7,354 nucleotides of DNA from DALYDK01 sp964415715 (GCA_964415715.1 CAYQBK010000074.1:1-7354); one strand, 5' to 3'; counted from the first letter of the stretch, positions 1 through 4,919 are shown. Notes: generated by a model from the sequence alone, not told the origin. Translations and numbers: made by a program.

Positions 1-647
1 ATATGAAAGTTGTTTTTGCGGCGGCAGGTGAATTGATGCCAAAACTAAATGGTAACATGACACATTTGACCAATGGTATAATTAAGTTTGGTGACGGTAA
101 GAAGATGAGTTCGCGACTAGGAAATGTCACAACGGCTGTAGATGTTTTGGAAACGGTAACCAAGATAGTTGAAAAAGAAAATGAGCCTAGTATTGCAAAA
201 ACTATTACACTCGGTGCAATTAAATATGCGTTTTTAAAACAGCGCCTGGGGGGTGATATTGCCTTTGATGCTGAAGAATCTGTAAGTCTACAGGGCAATA
301 GCGGGCCATATCTACAGTATGCTCATGCTCGAGCCCGAAGTATTTTAGAGAAATCAACTATTCAAAATGCCACAATATTTAACAGTTTAACTACTCACGA
401 AAGATCATTGGCTCGTGCGTTAACACACTATCAAATAGCTCTAAATCGTGCCATAACAGAGCTAATGCCACATCATATTTGTACTTATTTGTATGAACTA
501 GCACAGGCGTTCAATAGGTTTTACGAGAACAGCAAGGTTATTGGTGATGAACGTGAAGCCATAAGGCGAGCATTGGTTGAACGTTATGCTGATACTCTAA
601 AAGCGGGCTTAGAGATACTGGGTATAACTGCACCCAACAAAATGTAA
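1..647 (+). CDS. argS: Arginyl-tRNA synthetase, C-terminal part (5' truncated by the window edge)
   Basis: Cytoplasmic class Ia aminoacyl-tRNA synthetase that charges tRNA-Arg with arginine using ATP. Only the last 214 or so codons are present, and the reading frame is open to the left edge, so the ATG at base 3 is probably internal. The class I signature loop reads KMSSRLGN (visible residues 34-41, bases 102-125); most relatives that carry this loop have KMSSRKGN, so the Lys-to-Leu change is a small oddity. GNSGPYLQYAHAR (98-110) marks the entry to the helical DALR anticodon-binding domain, which runs to the end. The C-terminus LGITAPNKM matches the usual ArgRS ending (LGI.AP..M). No clear intrinsic terminator follows. 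The next gene lies about 210 nt away behind its own promoter, so argS is probably the last gene of its unit. Confidence 0.95.
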   Translation, partial: MKVVFAAAGELMPKLNGNMTHLTNGIIKFGDGKKMSSRLGNVTTAVDVLETVTKIVEKENEPSIAKTITLGAIKYAFLKQRLGGDIAFDAEESVSLQGNSGPYLQYAHARARSILEKSTIQNATIFNSLTTHERSLARALTHYQIALNRAITELMPHHICTYLYELAQAFNRFYENSKVIGDEREAIRRALVERYADTLKAGLEILGITAPNKM

Positions 648-703
648 AATTTATTAGCAACCCTAATGCAGAAACTTTCAAAATGTAGTTTTTGTTTTGA
701 AAT

Positions 704-712
704 TGCTATAAT
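704..712 (+). promoter_or_regulatory. Extended -10 promoter for the pyrB leader
   Basis: TGCTATAAT is a perfect -10 hexamer (707-712) with the TG of an extended -10 element one base upstream. No good -35 is seen at the 17-nt spacing (TGTAGT, 684-689), which extended -10 promoters tolerate. A start near 719 would give a leader of about 138 nt before pyrB, containing the short ORF and terminator described below. The box is the best in the argS-pyrB gap. Confidence 0.6.
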
Positions 713-777
713 TATTGTTGTAAACACATTGCATATAGTGATTAAATATATAAAGTAAAAGTATTTAGGGGTATTGT

Positions 778-813
778 ATGAGCAAACGGCTCAAAAAGGA
801 TTTTTCATCATAA
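778..813 (+). CDS. Putative 11-aa leader peptide (MSKRLKKDFSS) of the pyrB attenuator
   Basis: Eleven codons, ATG at 778 and TAA at 811-813. An AGGGG Shine-Dalgarno-like run at 767-771 lies 6 nt before the ATG. The stop codon abuts the 5' arm of the terminator hairpin (815-822), so a ribosome reaching it would physically cover that arm. The codons span both arms of an upstream small hairpin (779-783 and 789-793). Leader peptides coupled to terminators control pyrBI in E. coli, where a ribosome close behind a paused polymerase prevents termination at low UTP. The run ATTTTTCAT at 800-808 is a plausible U-rich pause site. The peptide is rich in Lys and Arg, so control by charged tRNA is an alternative. 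It is too short to judge by composition; the call rests on position, SD and the neighbouring structures. Confidence 0.5.
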   Translation: MSKRLKKDFSS

Positions 814-834
814 ATGGGTCACATAAGTGGCTCA
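779..834 (+). promoter_or_regulatory. Mutually exclusive leader RNA pairings (candidate antiterminator)
   Basis: Four short segments can pair in alternative ways. Segment 1, TGAGC (779-783), pairs with the GCTCA of segment 2 (789-793). Segment 2, GGCTCA (788-793), can instead pair with segment 3, TGGGTC (815-820), giving six pairs of which two are G-U. Segment 3 in full (815-822) pairs with segment 4 (827-834) to form the terminator. Segments 2 and 4 contain the identical hexamer GGCTCA, so they compete for segment 3, and segment 1 can also pair with segment 4. This is the 1:2 / 2:3 / 3:4 layout of classical attenuators, read by hand without computed folding energies. Confidence 0.5.
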
Positions 835-840
835 TTTTTT
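812..840 (+). terminator. Intrinsic terminator (attenuator) upstream of pyrB
   Basis: TGGGTCAC (815-822), loop ATAA (823-826) and GTGGCTCA (827-834) form an 8-bp stem with two G-U pairs, followed directly by T6 (835-840). The AAA at 812-814 can extend the stem into the first three U residues. It lies after the pyrB promoter and only 16 nt before the pyrB start codon, too late to serve argS alone, so it most likely decides whether polymerase enters pyrB. Confidence 0.75.
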
Positions 841-845
841 AAAAC

Positions 846-851
846 TGGAGG
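846..851 (+). promoter_or_regulatory. Shine-Dalgarno deciding the pyrB start
   Basis: TGGAGG sits 5 nt before the ATG at 857. An in-frame GTG at 827 would give a protein 10 residues longer, but it lies inside the terminator stem, has no SD and adds residues not expected in the family. The ATG at 857 is therefore preferred. Confidence 0.85.
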
Positions 852-856
852 TATCA

Positions 857-2059
857 ATGTCAAAAATATATAAAGCTGAACCAATAAAAGGTGATTTTAC
901 TGGTAAATCGTTTATATCAGCTAGTCAGCTAGATATTAAATCTATACAGATATTATTTGATCAAGCAGATAAGATGAGGTTGATTCGCACGAGTCCGAAA
1001 AAAGGCATTGATTTGTTGCCATTTCATCAGGTAGATATAAATTTTAAAGAACCGTCGACACGAACTTACAAATCATTTATGTCAGCCGTCCAACGATTGG
1101 GTGCAGGGACATTGCCAGAAACAAATCCACATTTTTCTTCTGTTTCCAAGGGTGAATCATTTAGTGATGATATTATTGCCAATGCCCAGTACGCTGATTT
1201 GATGGTTATACGGCACCCTAGAACAGGTGCTTTAAGTGAAGCGGCTCAGATATCACCAGTACCTGTAATAAACGCCGGTGATGGTGCTGGTGAACATCCT
1301 ACTCAAGCGCTTCTTGATCTGTACACTATTTACAGCAAGCTTGGTGGAGTCAAGGGAAAAACAGTCACCATGATCGGTGACCTTAAACATGGTCGAACTG
1401 TCAAATCACTAGCTGAGCTTGCTGCTATTGATACAGCCGGTGATATTACGCTAAATTTTGTTGCACCAGATGAATTGCAGATGCTAAAAACAAATATAAA
1501 TAAATTACAAAAATTGGGAGCAAAAGTAAAATTGTTTAATGACTTAAAAGAGCCATTTAGTCAAACAGATGTAGCATATGTAGTGCGTCTGCAACGGGAG
1601 CGAATATCTACACCGTTAGGTGCGGATATTGGTGACGTTCTACTATCTAAAATAGACAAAATAGTTGCTTTTGGCACTGATCATCAGCGACAAAATATTG
1701 ACATATATTATCGAATTGCCATAGAAGAAATGATTGCTAGGTTAAATACTCTTAAAAAAGGAAGCTTTGAACATCGCAAATTATCTGCCGATCTAGTAGC
1801 TCAGTTATATTCATTGCCAACTGTTGAACAAATATTGACTAATACATCACCAACAGACAATCCGTATGTTATTGATAGCCAGGTTATGAGTTGGGCAAAA
1901 CCTAACATGATACTTATGCATCCACTGCCACGCGTGGGTGAAATAAGTGCAGAGGTTGACTCAGACCCTCGCTCGGTCTACCTAAGCGATCAAATGCAAA
2001 ATGGCCTATATATCCGCATGGCACTCATCGCCCTGATATTAGGCAAATCTGTTAGCTAG
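857..2059 (+). CDS. pyrB: Aspartate carbamoyltransferase catalytic chain with a large insertion
   Basis: Transfers the carbamoyl group of carbamoyl phosphate to aspartate, the committed step of pyrimidine synthesis, in the cytoplasm. The protein has 400 residues against about 300-310 for typical PyrB. Carbamoyl-phosphate ligands are intact: STRT (67-70), SSVSK (94-98, covering E. coli Ser80 and Lys84), RHP (119-121) and HPTQ (147-150). Aspartate-site residues are also present: GDLKHGRT (174-181, Arg180 for E. coli Arg167), RLQRER (244-249, for Arg229 and Gln231) and HPLPR (355-359). The extra length lies between ERI (248-250) and the DSQVMSWAKPN segment before HPLPR. About 104 residues occupy a place where E. 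coli has about 30, near the 240s loop that moves on substrate binding. The Asp-site motif argues against ornithine carbamoyltransferase. No pyrI or other pyr gene is in the window. Expression is probably controlled by the leader attenuator just upstream. Confidence 0.9.
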   Translation: MSKIYKAEPIKGDFTGKSFISASQLDIKSIQILFDQADKMRLIRTSPKKGIDLLPFHQVDINFKEPSTRTYKSFMSAVQRLGAGTLPETNPHFSSVSKGESFSDDIIANAQYADLMVIRHPRTGALSEAAQISPVPVINAGDGAGEHPTQALLDLYTIYSKLGGVKGKTVTMIGDLKHGRTVKSLAELAAIDTAGDITLNFVAPDELQMLKTNINKLQKLGAKVKLFNDLKEPFSQTDVAYVVRLQRERISTPLGADIGDVLLSKIDKIVAFGTDHQRQNIDIYYRIAIEEMIARLNTLKKGSFEHRKLSADLVAQLYSLPTVEQILTNTSPTDNPYVIDSQVMSWAKPNMILMHPLPRVGEISAEVDSDPRSVYLSDQMQNGLYIRMALIALILGKSVS

Positions 2060-2063
2060 TTAG

Positions 2064-2069
2064 TATAAT
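2064..2069 (+). promoter_or_regulatory. Possible -10 box for a leaderless orn transcript
   Basis: TATAAT lies 6 nt before the orn ATG (2076), in the 16-nt gap after pyrB. A start 7 nt past the box would fall on the A of the ATG. No SD is present before orn. A convincing -35 is lacking (only TTAGGC-like sequence at 2039-2044), so readthrough from pyrB is an alternative or additional source. Confidence 0.4.
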
Positions 2070-2075
2070 ATAGCC

Positions 2076-2633
2076 ATGACAGATACAAAGCATGACAAAT
2101 CGACCAAGCTACTATGGGTAGATTTGGAAATGACAGGGCTTGACCCTAAAATTGATAAAATATTAGAAGTAGCCACTATAGTAACAGATATGGATTTCAA
2201 CGAGCTCGGACGCTATCAATCGGCCGTATTTCAGCACAGCGAAGTGTTAAATAATATGAATGAATTTTGCCAAAACATGCATAGTCGTAGTGGACTAGTA
2301 GATAGGGTCAAAATAGCCCCAGCTGAACGACAGGTTGTCAGTGAATTGACGGAGTTTATTTCAGATCATTTTGGTGAAGAGTCCGCTATACTCGCTGGTA
2401 ACAGTATCCACCAAGATAGACGATTTATCCGTCAGTGGTGGCCCCAGATCGATCAGCTGTTACACTACCGCATGTTAGATGTGAGTAGCTTTAAAATAAT
2501 CATGCAAAACAAATATGATATAGATTTTACCAAAGCCGAAACTCATCAGGCTTTGAATGATATCGAAGAATCTATAGCCGAGTTAAAATTTTACCTACAG
2601 TTTTTTCAAGTTTCAAAACCTACAACAACTTGA
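2076..2633 (+). CDS. orn: Oligoribonuclease (DEDDh 3'-5' exoribonuclease)
   Basis: Degrades 2- to 5-nt RNA fragments to mononucleotides, the last step of mRNA decay, and in other bacteria also pGpG from c-di-GMP turnover. The 185-residue length is normal for the family (about 180). The DEDDh catalytic set is visible: DLEMTGLDP with Asp16 and Glu18, GNSIHQDRRF (108-117) with Asp114, and THQALNDI (156-163) with His157 and Asp162. HYRMLDVSS (130-138) matches the conserved HYRYLDVS segment of E. coli Orn, and SGLVDRVK (72-79) matches SGLVERVK. The start is set by family alignment, since there is no SD and a TATAAT box lies 6 nt upstream. It follows pyrB by 16 nt on the same strand. It ends in TGA, which fits the family length and supports the standard code. 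Confidence 0.95.
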   Translation: MTDTKHDKSTKLLWVDLEMTGLDPKIDKILEVATIVTDMDFNELGRYQSAVFQHSEVLNNMNEFCQNMHSRSGLVDRVKIAPAERQVVSELTEFISDHFGEESAILAGNSIHQDRRFIRQWWPQIDQLLHYRMLDVSSFKIIMQNKYDIDFTKAETHQALNDIEESIAELKFYLQFFQVSKPTTT

Positions 2634-2666
2634 CCATACGAGGTTGGCGCTGTAACCTAATTGGTG

Positions 2667-3017
2667 ATGAATCACCATGAACTTGAACAATATTTGTTGA
2701 CTATGCCAAACACCTGGCTAGACTATCCGTTTGGCAAAGAGGTGGCTGTATACAAAATAGGAAACAAAGAAACGGGCGAAGGCAAAATGTTTGCTCTTAT
2801 TGCCGAGGGCTCTAACCCCGTTCGCATTAGTCTAAAATGTGACCCACTGCTTGCCAAAACTTTGCGTGACAAATACGAAACTGTGTTACCAGGCTACCAT
2901 CTCAACAAAAAACATTGGAATACTATTATATGTAGTGGCCAGCTAACCATCGAAGAAGTACAAGACCTTATGCGTCACAGCTACATACTAGTATCTGAAC
3001 ATAGCCAGTTTATATAA
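2667..3017 (+). CDS. MmcQ/YjbR-family (CyaY-like fold) DNA-binding-type protein
   Basis: A 116-residue protein matching the YjbR/MmcQ family throughout. Family landmarks are the WLDYPFGKEVAVYKIGNK stretch (17-34), GKMFALI (39-45), the RISLKCDP segment (53-60), LPGYHLNKKHWNT (74-86) and the end segment LMRHSYILV (101-109). Members are small cytoplasmic proteins with a frataxin-like (CyaY-like) fold. They are often labelled DNA-binding, but their cellular role is poorly defined, and nothing here narrows it. In-frame TTG (2661) and GTG (2664) codons precede the ATG, and the ATG at 2667 is chosen by default. No SD is seen. A TTGACC (2630-2635) overlapping the orn stop codon could be a -35, but its partner TAACCT (2653-2658) is poor. 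It lies 33 nt after orn and may share its transcript. Confidence 0.88.
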   Translation: MNHHELEQYLLTMPNTWLDYPFGKEVAVYKIGNKETGEGKMFALIAEGSNPVRISLKCDPLLAKTLRDKYETVLPGYHLNKKHWNTIICSGQLTIEEVQDLMRHSYILVSEHSQFI

Positions 3018-3026
3018 AACATAAGC

Positions 3027-3055
3027 TTGACAAAATACCAATATAGGTGTATTAT
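3027..3055 (+). promoter_or_regulatory. Near-consensus sigma-70-type promoter for the 3091 cluster
   Basis: TTGACA (3027-3032), a 17-nt spacer and TATTAT (3050-3055) match the vegetative consensus at 11 of 12 positions, the best promoter in the window. Transcription would begin near 3062 and give a leader of about 29 nt with a GAAGGA Shine-Dalgarno at 3081-3086. This makes the downstream genes a separate, probably well-expressed unit. The sigma region 2.4 residues in the rpoD at the end of the window are conserved, in line with this consensus. Confidence 0.8.
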
Positions 3056-3090
3056 GCTAATGTTAAATTAAAAACAGAAAGAAGGAAAAA

Positions 3091-3378
3091 ATGACAGAAA
3101 AAGGACCCGTAGGGGGGGGCGATACAGCCCCTAAGACACGAGAACAGCAAGAGGCTCAGATCCTAGCCGAAGCAAGAGGCGCATTAGAATATTTTAAAGG
3201 ATCGACCAGTTTTCTTTTAGTTGAAGAGCCTGAAACTGATGGTGTTATGGTAGTTCCTTCAAATTTTGACCCCAGAGGTGATGGTTATTTACGAGACAGG
3301 ATGGAACTTGCAAAACATTCGGGTAGGGAAGTTACTCGAGAGTTTCTCGAGGATATAGTTGGTAATGGTCGTTTGTAG
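3091..3378 (+). CDS. Hypothetical 95-aa acidic protein with a G8 tract in its fifth percentile of codons
   Basis: I do not recognise this protein. It has strong expression signals: a near-consensus promoter and a GAAGGA Shine-Dalgarno 4 nt before the ATG. It has 95 residues, with a flexible Gly-rich start (MTEKGPVGGGD) and a predicted helix with many Glu, Gln and Ala (about residues 17-34). A short hydrophobic stretch, SFLLVEE (40-46), and VMVVPSNFDPRGDGY (52-66) follow, then a charged C-terminal helix-like region. No signal peptide, membrane segment or Cys/His metal site is present, so it is probably cytoplasmic. Codons 8-10 are read from eight consecutive G bases (3112-3119), where gain or loss of one G would hit an early stop. 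It is the first gene of a same-strand group of two or three unknown genes. Confidence 0.75.
   Translation: MTEKGPVGGGDTAPKTREQQEAQILAEARGALEYFKGSTSFLLVEEPETDGVMVVPSNFDPRGDGYLRDRMELAKHSGREVTREFLEDIVGNGRL
3112..3119 (+). repeat. G8 homopolymer inside the 3091 gene
   Basis: Eight G residues encode Gly8-Gly9 and the start of Gly10. Loss of one G leads to a stop about 16 codons later, and gain of one leads to a TAA within about 5 codons, so slippage either way would abolish the protein. Long G runs are rare in this AT-leaning sequence. Confidence 0.9.
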
Positions 3379-3385
3379 TTTTAGT

Positions 3386-3414
3386 ATGACTCGTCATGAT
3401 CATGAGGATATAGT
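3386..3414 (+). promoter_or_regulatory. Candidate promoter with a palindrome in its spacer
   Basis: ATGACT (3386-3391, 4 of 6 to -35), a 17-nt spacer and TATAGT (3409-3414, 5 of 6 to -10) could drive the 3514 gene from about 3421. The spacer contains the perfect 12-bp palindrome TCATGATCATGA (3394-3405), next to the inverted repeat ATGAC-TC-GTCAT (3386-3397). This is a layout typical of a repressor operator. It overlaps the start of the possible 42-aa ORF; if that ORF is real, this call is weaker. Confidence 0.3.
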
Positions 3415-3514
3415 ATACAAGGTTGACTTCGTGGATTTAATGCCTTCTTTTCAATTCCCCGAGCGGAAGCTCGTGGGTAATTCATTAATAGTAGTTTCCG
3501 GTGTGGTAACATAA
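3386..3514 (+). CDS. Possible small ORF of 42 aa coupled to the 3514 gene
   Basis: An ATG at 3386, 7 nt after the stop of the 3091 gene, opens a 42-codon frame. Its TAA (3512-3514) overlaps the next ATG as TAATG, a common arrangement for translational coupling. The product begins MTRHDHEDIVYKVDF and ends in a hydrophobic tail (NSLIVVSGVVT). I do not recognise it. There is no SD, so it would depend on reinitiation from the upstream gene. A 42-codon open frame can arise by chance, and the same bases also hold a palindrome and a hairpin, so the stretch may be regulatory instead. The close spacing on both sides is the main support. Confidence 0.4.
   Translation: MTRHDHEDIVYKVDFVDLMPSFQFPERKLVGNSLIVVSGVVT
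3453..3482 (+). other. Stable hairpin with GGAA tetraloop between the 3091 and 3514 genes
   Basis: CGAGC (3460-3464) pairs with GCTCG (3469-3473) around a GGAA loop (GNRA type). The stem continues past a one-base bulge with CCC (3457-3459) to GGG (3475-3477), and past a second bulge with AATT (3453-3456) to AATT (3479-3482). No U run follows, so it is not a standard intrinsic terminator. It ends 31 nt before the 3514 ATG and could stabilise an mRNA end, bind a protein or separate expression of the two genes. Folding was done by eye. Confidence 0.45.
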
Positions 3515-4197
3515 TGTTTCGGGCTGGTAACTACCCCACAAGTAGAGGTGGTGAAACTCCATGGGGCGGTACTGATGACTGGGGTAGTGTCAGTACAAAT
3601 ATTGAATGGGGTATCGGTTCTGGGGGGTTGGATAGTGATAACTGGGATACCGGTGCTGAATCGGGTAGCTGGGATACTGGCGGAAGCGACTGGGATACTG
3701 GTGGGGAATTTGATGATTGGGGCCCTAATACCTATGCTGATTATGGTATTTCTGGTAGCGGAGAAGATCTAGGTACTGAAGGCGATTCCGAAAGTGGCAA
3801 GGGAAACGGTCGCAGTATGGCTAGGCGATTATTAGATTTTGCAAAAGGTTTTTTAGGCAGACCAGAGGTGCAGGAAAAAGCCAAGCAGGTTGCTAAGGAC
3901 TATGGTTCGGTTGCTTTGGCTGGCGCCGTAGAAAATGCTGGACTTTATAAAGATGGAAAAGTGCGAAAAACAGGAGTTTTGAAGGCGTTATTTAGACCGA
4001 AAAAAACTGCTCGCAAAGCATTAACGGGTGCAGGTTTAGCGGTAGGTGACAAAGCTAGAAAAGACTCTAAGGATTGGCGAGATACGGCTGTTAACAAGGG
4101 TAAAGATCTAGCATATGAAGAGGCTAGAAAGCGGACAGCAGGGCTCAAAGGCGGACGTTTTATGGTCGCAGCGGCCGGCATTGTACTAGGTAGATAG
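3514..4197 (+). CDS. Hypothetical bipartite protein: acidic Trp/Gly-rich WDTG-repeat half and basic C-terminal half
   Basis: Unrecognised, 227 residues. Residues 1-95 are low in complexity and rich in Gly, Asp, Ser, Thr and Trp. Seven Trp lie in the first 70 residues (17, 23, 32, 44, 53, 60, 69), mostly in D/E-W-G or WDTG contexts; WDTG occurs at 44-47, 53-56 and 60-63. Residues 97-227 are strongly basic and Ala/Lys/Arg-rich (for example MARRLLDFAKGFLG at 102-115 and LFRPKKTARKALTGAG at 159-174), probably helical, ending in a hydrophobic MVAAAGIVLG (217-226). The charge split suggests a disordered acidic segment joined to a nucleic-acid-, membrane- or partner-binding domain; this is inference only. 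No signal peptide is seen. The ATG overlaps the TAA of a possible upstream small ORF, and GGTGTGG at 3500-3506 is a weak SD. Its stop lies 2 nt from that of the convergent gene. Confidence 0.75.
   Translation: MFRAGNYPTSRGGETPWGGTDDWGSVSTNIEWGIGSGGLDSDNWDTGAESGSWDTGGSDWDTGGEFDDWGPNTYADYGISGSGEDLGTEGDSESGKGNGRSMARRLLDFAKGFLGRPEVQEKAKQVAKDYGSVALAGAVENAGLYKDGKVRKTGVLKALFRPKKTARKALTGAGLAVGDKARKDSKDWRDTAVNKGKDLAYEEARKRTAGLKGGRFMVAAAGIVLGR
3642..3701 (+). repeat. Three copies of CTGGGATACYGG encoding WDTG
   Basis: The 12-mer CTGGGATAC(C/T)GG occurs at 3642-3653, 3669-3680 and 3690-3701 in the same reading frame, with spacings of 27 and 21 nt. A looser relative, TGGGGTATCGG, lies at 3607-3617. DNA-level identity of the three units suggests recent internal duplication or selection on the unit. 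Copy number could differ between strains. Confidence 0.75.
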
Positions 4198-4199
4198 AG

Positions 4200-4805
4200 T
4201 TACGGGGTGTTTTGTTGGTCTGGTTGTGTTAGTTTTATGGCATCGAGCTGACGGTAGTATGCGCCTAGTTTTTCTTTGGTTTTGCCACTAGATGTTGCGT
4301 AGGCGCCCTTTAGCTGGGTAGCGTAGGCGTCGAGTTTGTTGGCATATAGGCCCAAAAAAGTTTCTTCGTATTTGCCGCTAGATTCGGCTGATTCGAGTGT
4401 TTTTTTAAACTTAGTGTCTCGTTTTAGTAGTATTATTTTTTCTGGTTTTTTATTGCCAGTAATATTTTTTGTTATTTTGGCTAGCTCAACATTTTGCGAC
4501 GACAATGTCGCGTTGGCAGTTGACATTGTTAGATTAGCATTGCGATCACGCACTTTGTCTGCCCCTATCTTTGTTATATCGATAAGATCGAGTTGTTGAG
4601 CGTTTAATAGATAAAGTCTATCGGCATTGGTTTGTTTTCCGCGACCAAGCAGACTTGAACCAACTAAAATAGCGACAAGTATGACTAGGGCAATAATAGA
4701 AACTAATATAATACGACTTTTCATACTACCACTATTAAAGATATTTTTTCTAGGAGCGACTGATTCGTTTGTGATAAATTCGTATGGGTTTTGGTTTGGC
4801 TGCAT
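4200..4805 (-). CDS. Hypothetical 201-aa single-pass membrane protein
   Basis: Unrecognised. The N-terminus MQPNQNPYEFITNE is a short polar segment of about 30 residues. A strong membrane helix of about 23 residues follows (31-53, starting RIILVSIIALVILVAILVG). The remaining 150 or so residues are hydrophilic, Lys/Ala/Thr/Asn-rich and probably helical. Lys and Arg before the helix (R19, K20, K29, R31) favour the N-terminus inside and the long domain outside, but basic residues also follow the helix, so topology is uncertain. There is no cleavage site or lipobox, so it is probably membrane anchored. An in-frame ATG 13 codons upstream (4844) is rejected because a TATAAT box lies 9 nt before the chosen ATG and short Asn/Gln-rich starts of this kind suit such anchors. 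It converges on the 3514 gene with a 2-nt gap and is divergent from dnaG. Confidence 0.8.
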   Translation of the reverse strand: MQPNQNPYEFITNESVAPRKNIFNSGSMKSRIILVSIIALVILVAILVGSSLLGRGKQTNADRLYLLNAQQLDLIDITKIGADKVRDRNANLTMSTANATLSSQNVELAKITKNITGNKKPEKIILLKRDTKFKKTLESAESSGKYEETFLGLYANKLDAYATQLKGAYATSSGKTKEKLGAYYRQLDAIKLTQPDQQNTP

Positions 4806-4814
4806 GTTACTACA

Positions 4815-4844
4815 ATTATAACAACGGTTGTGGTTATAGAGCAA
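4815..4844 (-). promoter_or_regulatory. Promoter for the 4200-4805 membrane protein gene
   Basis: On the minus strand TTGCTC (4839-4844), an 18-nt spacer and TATAAT (4815-4820) precede the ATG at 4805. The perfect -10 lies 9 nt from the start codon, so the transcript would have a 5' leader of about 2-3 nt, and no SD is present. The -35 is weak (3 of 6). Confidence 0.5.
4818..4837. other. Imperfect palindrome in the divergent promoter region
   Basis: ATAACnAC-4 nt-GTnGTTAT is symmetric at 8 of 10 positions per half and overlaps the -10 and spacer of the minus-strand promoter. Inside it lies the shorter inverted repeat ACAAC-G-GTTGT (4821-4831). The position suits an operator for the membrane protein gene or for the divergent pair, but no regulator is in the window to match it. 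Confidence 0.4.
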
Positions 4845-4919
4845 ACATTTAAACTTACATCAATTTGGTCAAATATATGTCCATCATCTTGAAAATAGCT
4901 ATTGGCACATATAAAAGTG

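Noticed and set aside
679..694. CAAAA/TTTTG inverted repeat after argS as a terminator
   Set aside because: The stem is 5 bp with a single G-C pair, too weak for an intrinsic terminator.
666..758. 30-codon hydrophobic ORF (MQKLSKCSFCFEI start) between argS and pyrB
   Set aside because: No SD, AT-rich sequence where such frames are common, and it covers the extended -10 promoter.
827..856. GTG start extending PyrB by 10 residues
   Set aside because: The GTG lies in the terminator's 3' arm without an SD, while the ATG at 857 has TGGAGG 5 nt upstream and gives the expected family start.
857..2059. Ornithine carbamoyltransferase (argF) instead of pyrB, given argS next door
   Set aside because: The RLQRER and HPLPR aspartate-site motifs and GDLKHGRT are of the aspartate carbamoyltransferase type.
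2641..2658. AGGTT/AACCT hairpin between orn and the YjbR-like gene
   Set aside because: Five base pairs, an 8-nt loop and no U tract; likely chance.
3548..3772. 74-codon plus-strand ORF in a second frame
   Set aside because: It is a shadow of the 3514 gene; its length follows from the low-complexity G-rich repeats.
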